This document shows, in pieces, positions 56,100-64,000 of a stretch of DNA of 64,000 bases (position 1 is the first letter of the stretch; the number at the start of each line of letters is the position of its first letter). The stretch is from Xanthobacteraceae bacterium (lineage in GTDB: Bacteria; Pseudomonadota; Alphaproteobacteria; Rhizobiales; Xanthobacteraceae). A program made the position numbers and the translations under genes. Location of the stretch: the NCBI GenBank assembly GCA_031291475.1, contig JARLIY010000132.1:62001-126000 (forward strand). Reading direction: 5' to 3'. The notes under the pieces are model-generated. The model was given only the letters and a program-made list of their open reading frames with translations, ran no database searches and had not been told where the DNA came from.

Positions 56100-57191
56100 T
56101 TTCAGTCCCTGCGCCTGGTAGTTCGAGCCGATGCCTGAGCCGTAAAGCTGATCGGGACGCGCCAGCATCTTCTCATAGACCAGCCGGCCGACGATCTGGC
56201 CGTGTTCGAGGATGAAAGGCACCTCGCGCGAACGCACTTCCAGCACGGCGCGGGCGCCGAGGCCGCCGGCGCCGGCGTAGCCGAATCCCGGATCGAAGAA
56301 GCCGGCATAATGCACGCGGAATTCGCCGACCAATGGGTCGAACGGCACCATCTCGGCTGCATAATCGGGTGGCACCTGCACCGCCTCGGTCGAAGCGAGG
56401 ATGTAAAATTCGTCGGGATCGAGGATCAGGCTGCGGTCGGCCCGCGCGGTGATCGGCTCCCAGAAATCGGCGACGTCGTAGGCGGCGCGGCGCTCGACCT
56501 CGATGACGGCGGTGTGGCGCTTGGCGCGATAACCGACAATGCCGCCGCCATTGCGCGCTCCGCTGCCGAAGAGGTCGACACTCACCGCGACACCGTCCCC
56601 CATCACCGCCTCGGCGCGATCGACCAGCCCCTCGCGCACGTGCAGCGCGCGCAACGCCTCGCTGTCGAGCGCGCCGTCGCCGTGGCGAAAACGAATTTGC
56701 GACAGCCGCGAGCCCTGGCGCACCAGCACCGGGAAGGTCTTTGGGCTGATCTCGGCGTAGAGCGGCCCGTGATAGCCCCCGGCGACGCGATCGAAGCCGC
56801 GCGTCTCGTCGGCGATCACGCGGGTGAAAACGTCAAGGCGTCCGGTCGAGCTCTTTGGGTTAGTGGCCGCCGCCACGTCGTCTGGCAACGCCAACCGCTC
56901 GATGAGCGGCACGATGTAGACGCAGCCGGTTTCCAGCACCGCGCCGTCGGTCAGCGCGAATTCGTGCAGCTTCAGTTCGGCGATACGGCGCGCAACGGCG
57001 GTGCCCGGTCCGGGCAGAAAGCTCGCGCGCACGCGGTAGGCGACCGCGCCCAGGCGCAGGTCGAGGCTCGCCGGCTGGATCTGATCCGGAGCGAAGGGCT
57101 GGGCGGCCTCAATGCCGCGCGCCTGCGCCAATGCCGCTATCATGCGGTCGGGCAGGATTCCCTTCTCAGAAGGCGCAAAGGAAAGCGGCAC
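56076..57191 (-). CDS. dcd: 2'-deoxycytidine 5'-triphosphate deaminase, two-domain form
   Basis: Deaminates dCTP to dUTP in pyrimidine metabolism. At about 371 residues it is twice the length of classic Dcd, with two dUTPase-fold halves. The first has IQPASLDLRLGAVAYRVRAS and NPKSSTGRLDVFTRVIADE; the second has EFYILASTEAVQVPPDYAAEMVPFDP, HYAGFFDPGFGYAG and VLEVRSREVPFILEHGQIVGRLVYEKM. GTG 57191 is preferred to the 57296 ATG because the latter extension is arginine-rich and not conserved. It is next to metZ, as in relatives. Confidence 0.88.
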   Translation of the reverse strand: MPLSFAPSEKGILPDRMIAALAQARGIEAAQPFAPDQIQPASLDLRLGAVAYRVRASFLPGPGTAVARRIAELKLHEFALTDGAVLETGCVYIVPLIERLALPDDVAAATNPKSSTGRLDVFTRVIADETRGFDRVAGGYHGPLYAEISPKTFPVLVRQGSRLSQIRFRHGDGALDSEALRALHVREGLVDRAEAVMGDGVAVSVDLFGSGARNGGGIVGYRAKRHTAVIEVERRAAYDVADFWEPITARADRSLILDPDEFYILASTEAVQVPPDYAAEMVPFDPLVGEFRVHYAGFFDPGFGYAGAGGLGARAVLEVRSREVPFILEHGQIVGRLVYEKMLARPDQLYGSGIGSNYQAQGLKLSKHFRG

Positions 57192-57301
57192 GCGATCACC
57201 AATTCGGGCCCGCCGCGAGCGGCTGCGGAATATGGGCAACCGCGATCTAACCCGATGCCCGGCTTGACGGAAAGGCGCCCTGGGCGTATGAGCCATCTTA
57301 T

Positions 57302-57363
57302 CCCGTGGTCATTTGAGCCGGCCGGCTTGCAGCCACGTAAAACAAGTTGCTAAAAGGCCGGGG
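57302..57363 (+). ncRNA. SAM-II riboswitch
   Basis: The sequence CCCGTGGTCATTTGAGCCGG, then GGCTTGCAGCCACGTAAAAC and AAGTTGCTAAAAGGCCGGGG, matches the SAM-II (metA motif) consensus almost base for base. Stem P1 is CGTGG/CCACG, the loop carries TCATTTGAGCCGG, and the 3' GCTAAA-AGGCCGGG closes the pseudoknot. It lies 70 bases before metZ and is followed by a terminator. SAM-II binds S-adenosylmethionine and turns off methionine genes. Confidence 0.95.
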
Positions 57364-57372
57364 ACGCTTGAG

Positions 57373-57412
57373 CCCGGCCAGAGGATTATGCCTCTCGGCC
57401 GGGTTTTGTTTT
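57373..57412 (+). terminator. intrinsic terminator of the SAM-II leader
   Basis: CCCGGCCAGAGG (57373-57384), loop ATTATG, CCTCTCGGCCGGG (57391-57403), then TTTTGTTTT. The 5' arm CCCGGCC can also pair with GGCCGGG at the riboswitch 3' end (57357-57363), so the two folds compete. Confidence 0.9.
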
Positions 57413-57433
57413 GTCTGGCCAAGGGAGGGCCAC

Positions 57434-58624
57434 ATGACCGCGTCCGCGCCTGATCGCTACCGCCCCGAGACCCGCCTGGTGCATGCCGGGACTTTGCGCT
57501 CGCAATTCGGCGAGACGTCCGAGGCGCTGTTTCTCACCCAGGGTTACGTCTACGACAACGCCGCCCAGGCCGAGCGGCGCTTCAAGAACGAAGAGCCGGG
57601 CTTCCAATACTCGCGCTTCGCCAATCCGACCGTGGCGATGTTCGAGCAGCGCATGGCGGCGTTCGAGGGCGCGGAAGCCGCGCGCGCGACCGCGACCGGC
57701 ATGGCGGCGGTGACTTTGTCGCTCACTGGCCAGCTCAAGGCCGGCGACCACGTGGTGGCGCCGAAAGCATTGTTCGGCTCCTGCCGCTACATCATTGAGG
57801 ATTATCTGCCGCGTTACGGTGTCGCCTCCACGCTGATCGATGGCACCGACCTCAAGCAGTGGCGCAACGCGGTGCGGCCGAATACCAAGACATTCTTCAT
57901 CGAGACGCCGACCAATCCGACGCTGGAGATCATCGACATCGCCGCGGTCGCCGAGATCGCGCATCAGGCCGGCGCAACGCTCATCGTCGACAACGTGTTC
58001 GCCACGCCGATCTTCCAGTCGCCGCTCGCGCTCGGCGCCGATTGCGTCGTTTATTCGGCGACCAAGCATATCGACGGCCAGGGCCGCTGCCTCGGCGGCA
58101 TTATTTTGGGTTCGCAGGAATTCATCGACAAGCACATTCACGTTCTGCTGCGGCAGACCGGGCCATCGCTGTCGCCGTTCAACGCCTGGGTCATGCTCAA
58201 GGGGCTGGAGACTTTGCCGGTGCGCGTGCGCCAGCAGACCGACAGCGCCGCGACGCTGGCGGTCGCAATCGCCGAGCACCCGAAGATCGCGCGGCTGATC
58301 TATCCCGGCCGGCCCGATCATCCGCAGGCCAAAGTGGCGCAGAAACAGATGCGCGGCGGCTCGACTTTGGTCGCCTTCGACATCAAGGGCGGCAAAAAGG
58401 CCGCGTTCCGCTTCCAGGATGCGCTCAAGCTCATCCGCATCAGCAACAATCTCGGCGATGCCAAAAGCCTGATCACCCACCCGGCGACAACGACGCATCA
58501 ACGGCTCACACAGGCGCAACGGGACGAGCTTGGCATCACCGACGGGCTGGTGCGGGTGTCCGTGGGTCTCGAGCATCCCGACGATATCGTGGAGGATGTG
58601 CTCGCCGCCCTGGAAGCGGTATAA
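57434..58624 (+). CDS. metZ: O-succinylhomoserine sulfhydrylase
   Basis: MetZ makes homocysteine from O-succinylhomoserine and sulfide in methionine synthesis. The 396-residue PLP protein of the Cys/Met metabolism family has YSRFANPTVAMFEQRMAAFEGAE, the cofactor lysine in VYSATKHIDGQGRCLGG and SLGGVESL-like DAKSLITHPATTTHQRL. GGGAGGGCC precedes ATG 57434. Expression is predicted to fall when SAM is high through the SAM-II leader and terminator just upstream. Confidence 0.94.
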   Translation: MTASAPDRYRPETRLVHAGTLRSQFGETSEALFLTQGYVYDNAAQAERRFKNEEPGFQYSRFANPTVAMFEQRMAAFEGAEAARATATGMAAVTLSLTGQLKAGDHVVAPKALFGSCRYIIEDYLPRYGVASTLIDGTDLKQWRNAVRPNTKTFFIETPTNPTLEIIDIAAVAEIAHQAGATLIVDNVFATPIFQSPLALGADCVVYSATKHIDGQGRCLGGIILGSQEFIDKHIHVLLRQTGPSLSPFNAWVMLKGLETLPVRVRQQTDSAATLAVAIAEHPKIARLIYPGRPDHPQAKVAQKQMRGGSTLVAFDIKGGKKAAFRFQDALKLIRISNNLGDAKSLITHPATTTHQRLTQAQRDELGITDGLVRVSVGLEHPDDIVEDVLAALEAV

Positions 58625-58634
58625 ACTTCCCGTC

Positions 58635-59420
58635 ATGAGCCCAGAAACGGACCGGCTGGTCACTCGCGGTGTTGCCGTGCGCGCGCGGCGCGGCGGGTCC
58701 GGCGCACCGGTGCTTTTTCTGCACGGCGCCGGCGGCTGGCCCGTTTGGCTGCCGTTCTTCGAGCGCCTGGCGCAAAAGCACGCGCTCCTGGTTCCCGAGC
58801 ATCCCTGTTTCGGTCTATCCGACGATCCGCAATGGCTGCGCGATGTGCCGGACCTCGCTATGTATTACCTCGACTTCCTCGATCAGGTTTATGGGGCGCC
58901 GGTCCATGTCATCGGCCATTCGCTCGGCGGCTGGATCGCCGCCGAAGCGGCCGTGCGCAACATCCATCGCTTCGCCAGCCTGACGCTGATCGCGCCGGCG
59001 GGTATTCGCGTCAAAGGCATTCCGCCCGCCGACGTTTTCATCTGGTCGCCCGAGGAATTCGCACGCAACCGCGTTTACGACCAAGAGCTCGCCGGGCAGC
59101 AGGTCCAGGCGCCGCCGCCAACCGAGCAGCAACTCGATATCGATCTGCAGAACAGGCTGGCCGGCGTGAAATTCGGTTGGCAGCCGCGCTTGTTCAATCC
59201 CGACCTGGAAAAATGGCTGCACCGCATGACGGTCCCGACCCACATCGTTTGGGGCGTGCAGGACAGCATCCTTCCCAGCGCTTACGCACAAGCCTGGGGC
59301 GAACGCGTGCCGGGCGCGCAAGTGTCGCCGATCGAAGCGTGCGGCCATGTCCCGCAGGTGGAGAAGTGCGATCTCGTCGCCGACAAAGTCACCGCCTTTT
59401 TCGATCGTGTGCGCGCATGA
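58635..59420 (+). CDS. alpha/beta hydrolase
   Basis: A 261-residue alpha/beta hydrolase: LFLHGAGGWPVW (oxyanion), HVIGHSLGGWIAAEA (nucleophile Ser), VWGVQDSILP (acid) and IEACGHVPQVEK (His). Its stop overlaps the ATG of the next gene (ATGA at 59417-59420). It is followed by a luciferase-like oxidoreductase, so a two-step oxidation and hydrolysis of a shared substrate is likely but unidentified. It begins 10 bases after metZ. Confidence 0.87.
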   Translation: MSPETDRLVTRGVAVRARRGGSGAPVLFLHGAGGWPVWLPFFERLAQKHALLVPEHPCFGLSDDPQWLRDVPDLAMYYLDFLDQVYGAPVHVIGHSLGGWIAAEAAVRNIHRFASLTLIAPAGIRVKGIPPADVFIWSPEEFARNRVYDQELAGQQVQAPPPTEQQLDIDLQNRLAGVKFGWQPRLFNPDLEKWLHRMTVPTHIVWGVQDSILPSAYAQAWGERVPGAQVSPIEACGHVPQVEKCDLVADKVTAFFDRVRA

Positions 59421-60559
59421 AATTCGTTTGCTTCCACCTGATGCCCTACCGGCCGCTCGATCTCGACGCGGCGAACGACCATCGCTCGGCCTGGGTGGTG
59501 TTGCCGAACAGCCTTTACGATCCGAAGAAAGGCGCTGCCGAGTACGATTCCTATCTCGATCAGCTGGCTTATGCCGAGCCGCTGGGCTTCGATGCCATCG
59601 GCGTCAACGAACATCATCAGACCGCCTACGGCATGATGCCGGCGCCGAACCTGATCGCCAGCGCGCTCATTCAGCGGACCAAAAAAGTGCAGATCGCCAT
59701 TCTCGGCCGCGCTTTGCCGCTGGTCAGCAACCCTATCAACATCGCCGAGGAATTCGCGATGCTCGACGTGCTGTCGAAAGGCCGCATCATCACCGGCTTT
59801 GTCCGCGGCATCGGCGCCGAATACCACTCGACCGGCGTCAATCCGGCATTCTCCCACGAGCGCTTTCACGAGGCGCACGATCTGATCATCAAGGCGTGGA
59901 CGACGCCCGGCCCGTTCGAGTTCGAGGGCGAGCACTTCCGCTTTCGCTACGTCAACTTGTGGCCGAAGCCCTACCAGACGCCGCATCCTCCGGTCTGGAT
60001 TCCCTCGATGGGCTCGCGCGAGACGGTGGTGTGGGCCTCGGCGCCGGAGCGCAAATATCCATTCATGGTCACGTTCAGTCCCGAGACGGCGGTCGTGCGT
60101 TACCACAACATGTACCGCGAGGCTGCGTTAGCTCACGGTTACACCGCCGCCGGCGGCCAGCTCGGCTGGGCGGTGCCGATCTATGTCGCGGCAACCGACG
60201 AGCGCGCCCGTGACGAGGCGAGAGAGGGGATCGAAACGCTGTTCAACAACTTCCTGCGCATGCCGCCGGAGATGCTGCTGCCGCCGGGCTATACGTCGAT
60301 CTCCTCGCTGAAGGTGACGATGAAGATGCGCCCGGCGCTCGGCGCGCAGCCGCACAAACAAACCGTTGAGGACCTGATTGCCAGCGGCACCGCCGTGATC
60401 GGCAGCCCGGCGACGGTGCGCGAAAGGATCGAGCGGGTCCGCGATCAAACCGGCTTCGACATTCTCATAACCTTGCTGCAATTCGGCGTCATGTCCGACG
60501 AGCTTGCGCTGCGCAACATGGAGCTGTTCGCCGGCGAAGTGATGCCGAAGCTGCGTTGA
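59417..60559 (+). CDS. LLM class flavin-dependent oxidoreductase
   Basis: A 380-residue luciferase-like monooxygenase: MKFVCFHLMPYRPLDL, DAIGVNEHHQTAYGMMPAPNLIASAL, LSKGRIITGFVRGIGAEYHSTGVNP and HPPVWIPSMGSRETV. It is translationally coupled to the alpha/beta hydrolase gene (four-base overlap). It belongs to the same superfamily as the product at 1831-2874 but is only distantly similar by eye. FMNH2 from a separate flavin reductase would be needed; none is nearby. Confidence 0.85.
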   Translation: MKFVCFHLMPYRPLDLDAANDHRSAWVVLPNSLYDPKKGAAEYDSYLDQLAYAEPLGFDAIGVNEHHQTAYGMMPAPNLIASALIQRTKKVQIAILGRALPLVSNPINIAEEFAMLDVLSKGRIITGFVRGIGAEYHSTGVNPAFSHERFHEAHDLIIKAWTTPGPFEFEGEHFRFRYVNLWPKPYQTPHPPVWIPSMGSRETVVWASAPERKYPFMVTFSPETAVVRYHNMYREAALAHGYTAAGGQLGWAVPIYVAATDERARDEAREGIETLFNNFLRMPPEMLLPPGYTSISSLKVTMKMRPALGAQPHKQTVEDLIASGTAVIGSPATVRERIERVRDQTGFDILITLLQFGVMSDELALRNMELFAGEVMPKLR

Positions 60560-60571
60560 AGCGATTGCGCT

Positions 60572-61423
60572 CTAGCGCGCAGAGTGCACCGCCGCCGACG
60601 CGATCGGGCGCGTCGCCGCTTCGGCGATCGCGGCGCCGAGGAGCTTCGCCACGCAGGCATAGCTCCAGTCGTTCATGTGCAGCCCGTCCGGCGAGACGAA
60701 TGCGTCGAACGGCATGTGCCGGATTTCGTGCCAGTTGCGCATCAGCGCGAAGCGGTTGAACAGATCGACATTGGCCTCCTTCGCGGCGAGCGCAATCTGA
60801 TCTTCCATGCCCGGGGTCTCCGGCTTCTCCAGCACCCGCGGCGCGAACTGCATGTCCATCAGCACCACGTCGGCGCCGGCGTCCCGCAGTTCCGCGATGC
60901 CCTCGCGCAACAGGGCCCAGTGCGGCTTGAGCGGATGGTCGCGCAGGACCGAATTGGTGCCGACCTGCCACAGCACCAGATCCGGGTGGGCGGCGATGAC
61001 GCCGGTGGAAAACCGCGCCATCATTTGCTGGGTCTCTTCGCCGTTGACGCCGCGATTGAGCACCGTGATTTCGTGACCCGGGAAGCGTTGTTTCAGCTCG
61101 ACGGCAAGACGACTCGGATAGCTTGCCGCCGGCGAGCTCGCGCCGGCCCCCGCCGTCGAGGACGAGCCGATGGCGACGATGACAAGCGGCTCGCCGCCGG
61201 CGAGACGCCGCGCGGTGTGCCGCAGCGGATAGTCAAAGCGCGCAAATCCAGAAGGTGCCGCGCAGGAGAAGGAAGCCGTATCCGGGGCCGCGGCCGGCAG
61301 CGAACGGGAAGCGGGCACCTGCGCGCTTGCGGGAGGCTGCGCGCAAACAACCGCGGCCAGGGCCAACGCCCCGGCTGCGCCGCGTGCAAAGCGGCGGCTC
61401 GTCTTATTGTCGTTCGCTCCCAT
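60572..61423 (-). CDS. exported SGNH/GDSL hydrolase
   Basis: A 283-residue protein with a signal or anchor segment (GAAGALALAAVVCAQPPASAQ) and a full SGNH set. Block I is VIVAIGSSSTAG (Ser), the Gly block is NRGVNGEETQQMMARF, the Asn block is VLWQVGTNSVLR, and SPDGLHMNDWSYACVA holds the Asp-His dyad. SGNH enzymes remove or transfer acyl groups on glycans. It is the last gene of the opgC operon; its ATG overlaps the previous stop (TGATG). The periplasm is the likely site. Confidence 0.88.
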   Translation of the reverse strand: MGANDNKTSRRFARGAAGALALAAVVCAQPPASAQVPASRSLPAAAPDTASFSCAAPSGFARFDYPLRHTARRLAGGEPLVIVAIGSSSTAGAGASSPAASYPSRLAVELKQRFPGHEITVLNRGVNGEETQQMMARFSTGVIAAHPDLVLWQVGTNSVLRDHPLKPHWALLREGIAELRDAGADVVLMDMQFAPRVLEKPETPGMEDQIALAAKEANVDLFNRFALMRNWHEIRHMPFDAFVSPDGLHMNDWSYACVAKLLGAAIAEAATRPIASAAVHSAR

Positions 61424-62184
61424 CAATGTGTCGTCTGTACTTTCTCGGCGTCCGGATGACCGGCATTGATGATCTGCGCCGCTAATGCCCGGCCAATACA
61501 TTCGTGTACATGGCGCGCCATAGCATACCCGTTAGTGGCCGAATAGAGGTCAAATATACCCGCGTCGCTCCAATAATGCATGATGCCCAATCGGTCGAAC
61601 AGCACGATGCCGCGCTGCTCGGTAACCCAGCGCATCACATCCGCAAAAGCGGAGATACCGAGCATGGATTCAGTGCGCGGACTGAATTGCATGTTCATCA
61701 GGATCGCGTCGGCGCCGGCCGAGGCGATGGCATCGAGGCCTTGATCGAGGCTGGTGCGGAATTCCTCCGGTTCGACGCCGCGCAGCGCGTCGACAGTGCC
61801 GGCCTGCCAGATCACCAAAGCCGGTTTGTCGTCGGCGAGGATTTTGGCCAGGCCGGCCGCCATATCCGCCGTGGTCAGCCCGGACGAGATATGCGCCGTC
61901 ACCTTGATCTCGTTCCCCGGTAAACGGTCTCTCAGCGCCTGTTCCAGCTGCGCCGGATAGGAGAAGCGCGCGCCCTCCGGGCCGCTCAGCGCGGAGGACC
62001 GCGAACCGACGACGCTGATGTCCAGCCGGTGGCGATCCTTAATTTCCGCGTTCACCCGCGGCAGATCGTTTTGCGCCACGATCAGCCATTCCGGCACGTC
62101 GCAATCCGGCGTCGGCTCCGACTCCGCCGCAGCGGCGCCGTGCATCAGCGCAATCGTAGCGAGAACGGCAATAATCGGCCTCAT
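61423..62184 (-). CDS. SGNH-fold exported protein, probably non-catalytic
   Basis: A 253-residue paralogue of the next gene with a signal peptide (MRPIIAVLATIALMHGAAAA). It aligns with that SGNH hydrolase through SYPAQLEQALRDRLPGNEIKV and LVIWQAGTVDALRG. Key residues are altered: the Asn block reads QAGTV (Val for Asn), the Gly block is SSGLTT, and the region matching DGLHMND reads SATNGYAMARH, so the Asp-His dyad is missing. It may be a glycan-binding or scaffold partner. It overlaps opgC by four bases upstream. Confidence 0.78.
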   Translation of the reverse strand: MRPIIAVLATIALMHGAAAAESEPTPDCDVPEWLIVAQNDLPRVNAEIKDRHRLDISVVGSRSSALSGPEGARFSYPAQLEQALRDRLPGNEIKVTAHISSGLTTADMAAGLAKILADDKPALVIWQAGTVDALRGVEPEEFRTSLDQGLDAIASAGADAILMNMQFSPRTESMLGISAFADVMRWVTEQRGIVLFDRLGIMHYWSDAGIFDLYSATNGYAMARHVHECIGRALAAQIINAGHPDAEKVQTTH

Positions 62185-63359
62185 GCCTCGCCTCCCGCGA
62201 GGTCTGCGTCAGCAGGTTTGACGCGCGACTGGGGGCTTCGCCCTTCTATGCTCTTGTACCACGATAAAAGGTTCGCGGTGGCAATCATGATGATAATGCC
62301 TAATACGCTGATTGCCGTTTGCAGCAGCGGGCCGCCGGAAAACTCCGCGATGACGAACTGCCCGGCGAAAGCGAGGAACACGCCGAGGCAGAAGATTTCC
62401 AGCGAATGCTGACCGCAGCGGATCGCCGGCTGCAGAATCGCCGATTTCAGGCCGGGCCAATCGGCCGGCAGGAAACGCACGGTGACGGCCGCAAGCGCCA
62501 GAAAATGCGCGAAGCGCAGCACGTCCAGATTGGTTTTGTCGATGGGATACATCCAGTCCTTAAGCCAGACCGGCACGAAACGGTCGAGCGACTCGAAATG
62601 CCAGGTCAGCGTGATGGCGAAGGCGAACAGCAGGTAGGCGACGGCGACGGCCAGCACGATGCGCGAACGCAGCACACGCCCGAGCCGCTGCGCGCCGCCC
62701 AGCGCGCACCAGGCGCCGAACACGAACAACAATTGCCAGGCGAACGGATTAAAGAACCAGACGCCGTTGGGATAAGCGGGCAGGTTCCAATCGAGCTTCC
62801 AGGCGAACGCATAGACCACGGCCGATCCGGCGAGCGCCAGGTTGGGTTGCCGCAGCAACATGAACAGCGTCGGGGGAAACAGCAGCAACAAGACGATATA
62901 GAGCGGCAGCACGTCCATGTTGACGGGCTTGAACTTCAAGAGCAGCGCCTGAAAGATCGTGATGTCAGGCTGCTTGAGAAAGTCGAGGATTTTCATTTCC
63001 TCGGCGTAGAGCGGATTGTCGAAGGTCGCCGCCACATAGGCGATCTCGGCCATGAAGATGGTGAACAGGAAGATGTGCGCCACGTAGATCTGCCAGGCGC
63101 GCCGCAGGATGCGGGCGCTCGACAACAGGAAGCCGCGTTCGCGCATCGCGCCGCCGTAGACGAACGCCGCGGTGTAGCCGGATATGAAGATGAAGATTTC
63201 CGTGGCGTCGCTGAAGCCGTAATTGCGGATGGTGAACCAGTTGACGACGTTTTCGGGAATATGGTCGAGGAAGATCAGCCACAATGCTACGCCGCGGAAC
63301 AGGTCGAGGCGCAGGTCGCGTTCGCTCGTGACCGCTAGATGCGGGGCAGCCATCGCCAT
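62181..63359 (-). CDS. opgC: OpgC family membrane acyltransferase-like protein
   Basis: A protein of about 392 residues with ten or so membrane segments and the OpgC pattern: RDLRLDLFRGVALWLIFLDHIPENVVNWFTIRNYGFSDATEIFIFISGYTAAFVYG, then LRRAWQIYVAHIFLF and PIDKTNLDVLRFAHFLALAAV. OpgC proteins are tied to succinyl modification of osmoregulated periplasmic glucans. ATG 63359 (MAMAAPHLAV) is the probable start. It is the first gene of an overlapping three-gene operon with two SGNH proteins. Confidence 0.88.
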   Translation of the reverse strand: MAMAAPHLAVTSERDLRLDLFRGVALWLIFLDHIPENVVNWFTIRNYGFSDATEIFIFISGYTAAFVYGGAMRERGFLLSSARILRRAWQIYVAHIFLFTIFMAEIAYVAATFDNPLYAEEMKILDFLKQPDITIFQALLLKFKPVNMDVLPLYIVLLLLFPPTLFMLLRQPNLALAGSAVVYAFAWKLDWNLPAYPNGVWFFNPFAWQLLFVFGAWCALGGAQRLGRVLRSRIVLAVAVAYLLFAFAITLTWHFESLDRFVPVWLKDWMYPIDKTNLDVLRFAHFLALAAVTVRFLPADWPGLKSAILQPAIRCGQHSLEIFCLGVFLAFAGQFVIAEFSGGPLLQTAISVLGIIIMIATANLLSWYKSIEGRSPQSRVKPADADLAGGEA

Positions 63360-63433
63360 AGACTCTGCAACCCTTGCCGACCATCGCCGCGGGCGGCGAA
63401 GCCTCACGCGCGGACGCCCTCCGGTAATCTAGC

Positions 63434-63479
63434 GCATGATCCGGAAAAGTGGATACCGGTTTTCCGAAAAGATCATGCG
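63434..63479. repeat. palindromic dispersed repeat, copy 2
   Basis: Same 46-bp palindrome as at 73-122, in opposite orientation (GCATGATCCGGAAAAGTGG..). It is followed by a short direct repeat GATCATGCGCCACCAT at 63471-63486 and 63490-63505. Confidence 0.75.
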
Positions 63480-63706
63480 CCACCATGAAGATCATGCGCC
63501 ACCATAATGATATAGCGCGAATCAATTCAATCGGAGCGATTGCGCTCTAGGGCGCGTACTCATAAATCGAGCTTGATTGGTGCGGCTCACTCGATGTCCG
63601 CTATGCCTCGATAGCGACCAAATTCTGCGCCGCAGCGAAATGTCGCGATGGGCCAACAAGAGACATCGACGTTGACGACCCCAGCGCACCTAAATACAAT
63701 TTACGG

Positions 63707-63880
63707 GACGGTTCCCCGTTGGGGATAAATGGGAACGCAGTGCGGGCGAGACCTCGCTCAACTCTGCGGCTGCCCCCGCAACTGTAAGCGGCGAATCTTT
63801 CGTCATAATGTCCACTGGGACACTCGGGTCCTGGGAAGGCGACGGAGGGTGTAGACCCGTGAGCCAGGAGACCTGCCGTC
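63707..63880 (+). ncRNA. cobalamin riboswitch
   Basis: The adenosylcobalamin aptamer is complete. P1 is GACGG (63707-63711) with CCGTC (63876-63880). The core has CTGCGGCTGCCCCCGCAACT and GTAAGCGG at 63764-63791, TCCACTGGGA, GGGAAGGCGACGG and the B12 box AGCCAGGAGACCTGCC at 63862-63877. It points rightwards, so it controls a gene outside the window, typically a cobalt transporter, cobalamin biosynthesis or B12-independent enzyme gene. 63881-64000 would hold the expression platform; no gene start was assigned there. Confidence 0.95.
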
Positions 63881-64000
63881 AGCCGTGGTCATACGCGAGC
63901 GCTGTCGGTCGGGGTGAACTGACGGTAGGCGAACCAATCATCCTAGTCGGATGAGCGGGACACCAAGGTCGCGGTGACGTGCCACAGGGCGGGTTACCCG

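Overview
The window reads as a GC-rich chromosomal segment of an alphaproteobacterium of the order Hyphomicrobiales, closest in gene content to the Bradyrhizobium/Rhodopseudomonas/Xanthobacteraceae side. The pointers are a heme-motif-bearing Irr next to fabA-fabB-fabI, a SAM-II riboswitch in front of metZ, a two-domain dCTP deaminase, aerobic-type cob genes, an OpgC operon and dispersed REP-like palindromes. This placement is inference from gene content; no rRNA or tRNA gene was seen.

Layout. 1-1740: a palindromic repeat and a two-gene ABC-2 exporter. 1831-2874: a flavin monooxygenase. 2877-6212: fabI-fabB-fabA (minus strand) divergent from irr. 6396-9702: an SH3-domain secreted protein, a D-2-hydroxyacid dehydrogenase, an alpha/beta hydrolase and an EVE-domain protein. 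9854-12335: a complete IS1595-family insertion sequence with 21-bp inverted repeats, a perfect 8-bp target duplication and two passenger genes. 12344-12945: a hairpin-rich noncoding block. 12946-17216: leuS-lptE-holA. 17221-24778: an ABC uptake pair, pgi, an acyltransferase and small secreted proteins. 24972-28930: a cobalamin cluster bluB-cobC / cobA-cobB. 28939-31319: HCCA isomerase, SDR and enoyl-CoA hydratase. 31550-43636: two GGDEF/EAL proteins framing a FeeM-like N-acyl amino acid synthase, redox enzymes and several small unknown genes. 43859-53877: antiporter, deoxyribosyltransferase, TfoX-like protein, priA, xerC, murA, tldD. 54017-63359: PAN-domain protein, membrane protein, dcd, SAM-II-controlled metZ, hydrolase plus luciferase-like oxidoreductase, and an opgC-SGNH-SGNH operon. 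63707-63880: a cobalamin riboswitch whose target gene lies beyond the window.

Most unusual points. (i) The cobalamin cluster carries two lesions: a 38-bp unit present three times near the end of cobC shifts its frame, and an in-frame TAG interrupts cobB where CAG is expected. (ii) The IS carries two translationally coupled passenger genes and a structured noncoding tail. (iii) leuS contains an in-frame palindromic repeat adding about 20 residues. (iv) The opgC operon encodes one intact and one apparently dead SGNH hydrolase. (v) A full CtrA-type site precedes the FeeM-like gene. (vi) SAM-II is followed by a terminator whose 5' arm can also pair with the riboswitch 3' end.

Gene functions come from motifs and family resemblance read by eye. 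No database search was run, so start codons and subfamily names are the least certain parts.
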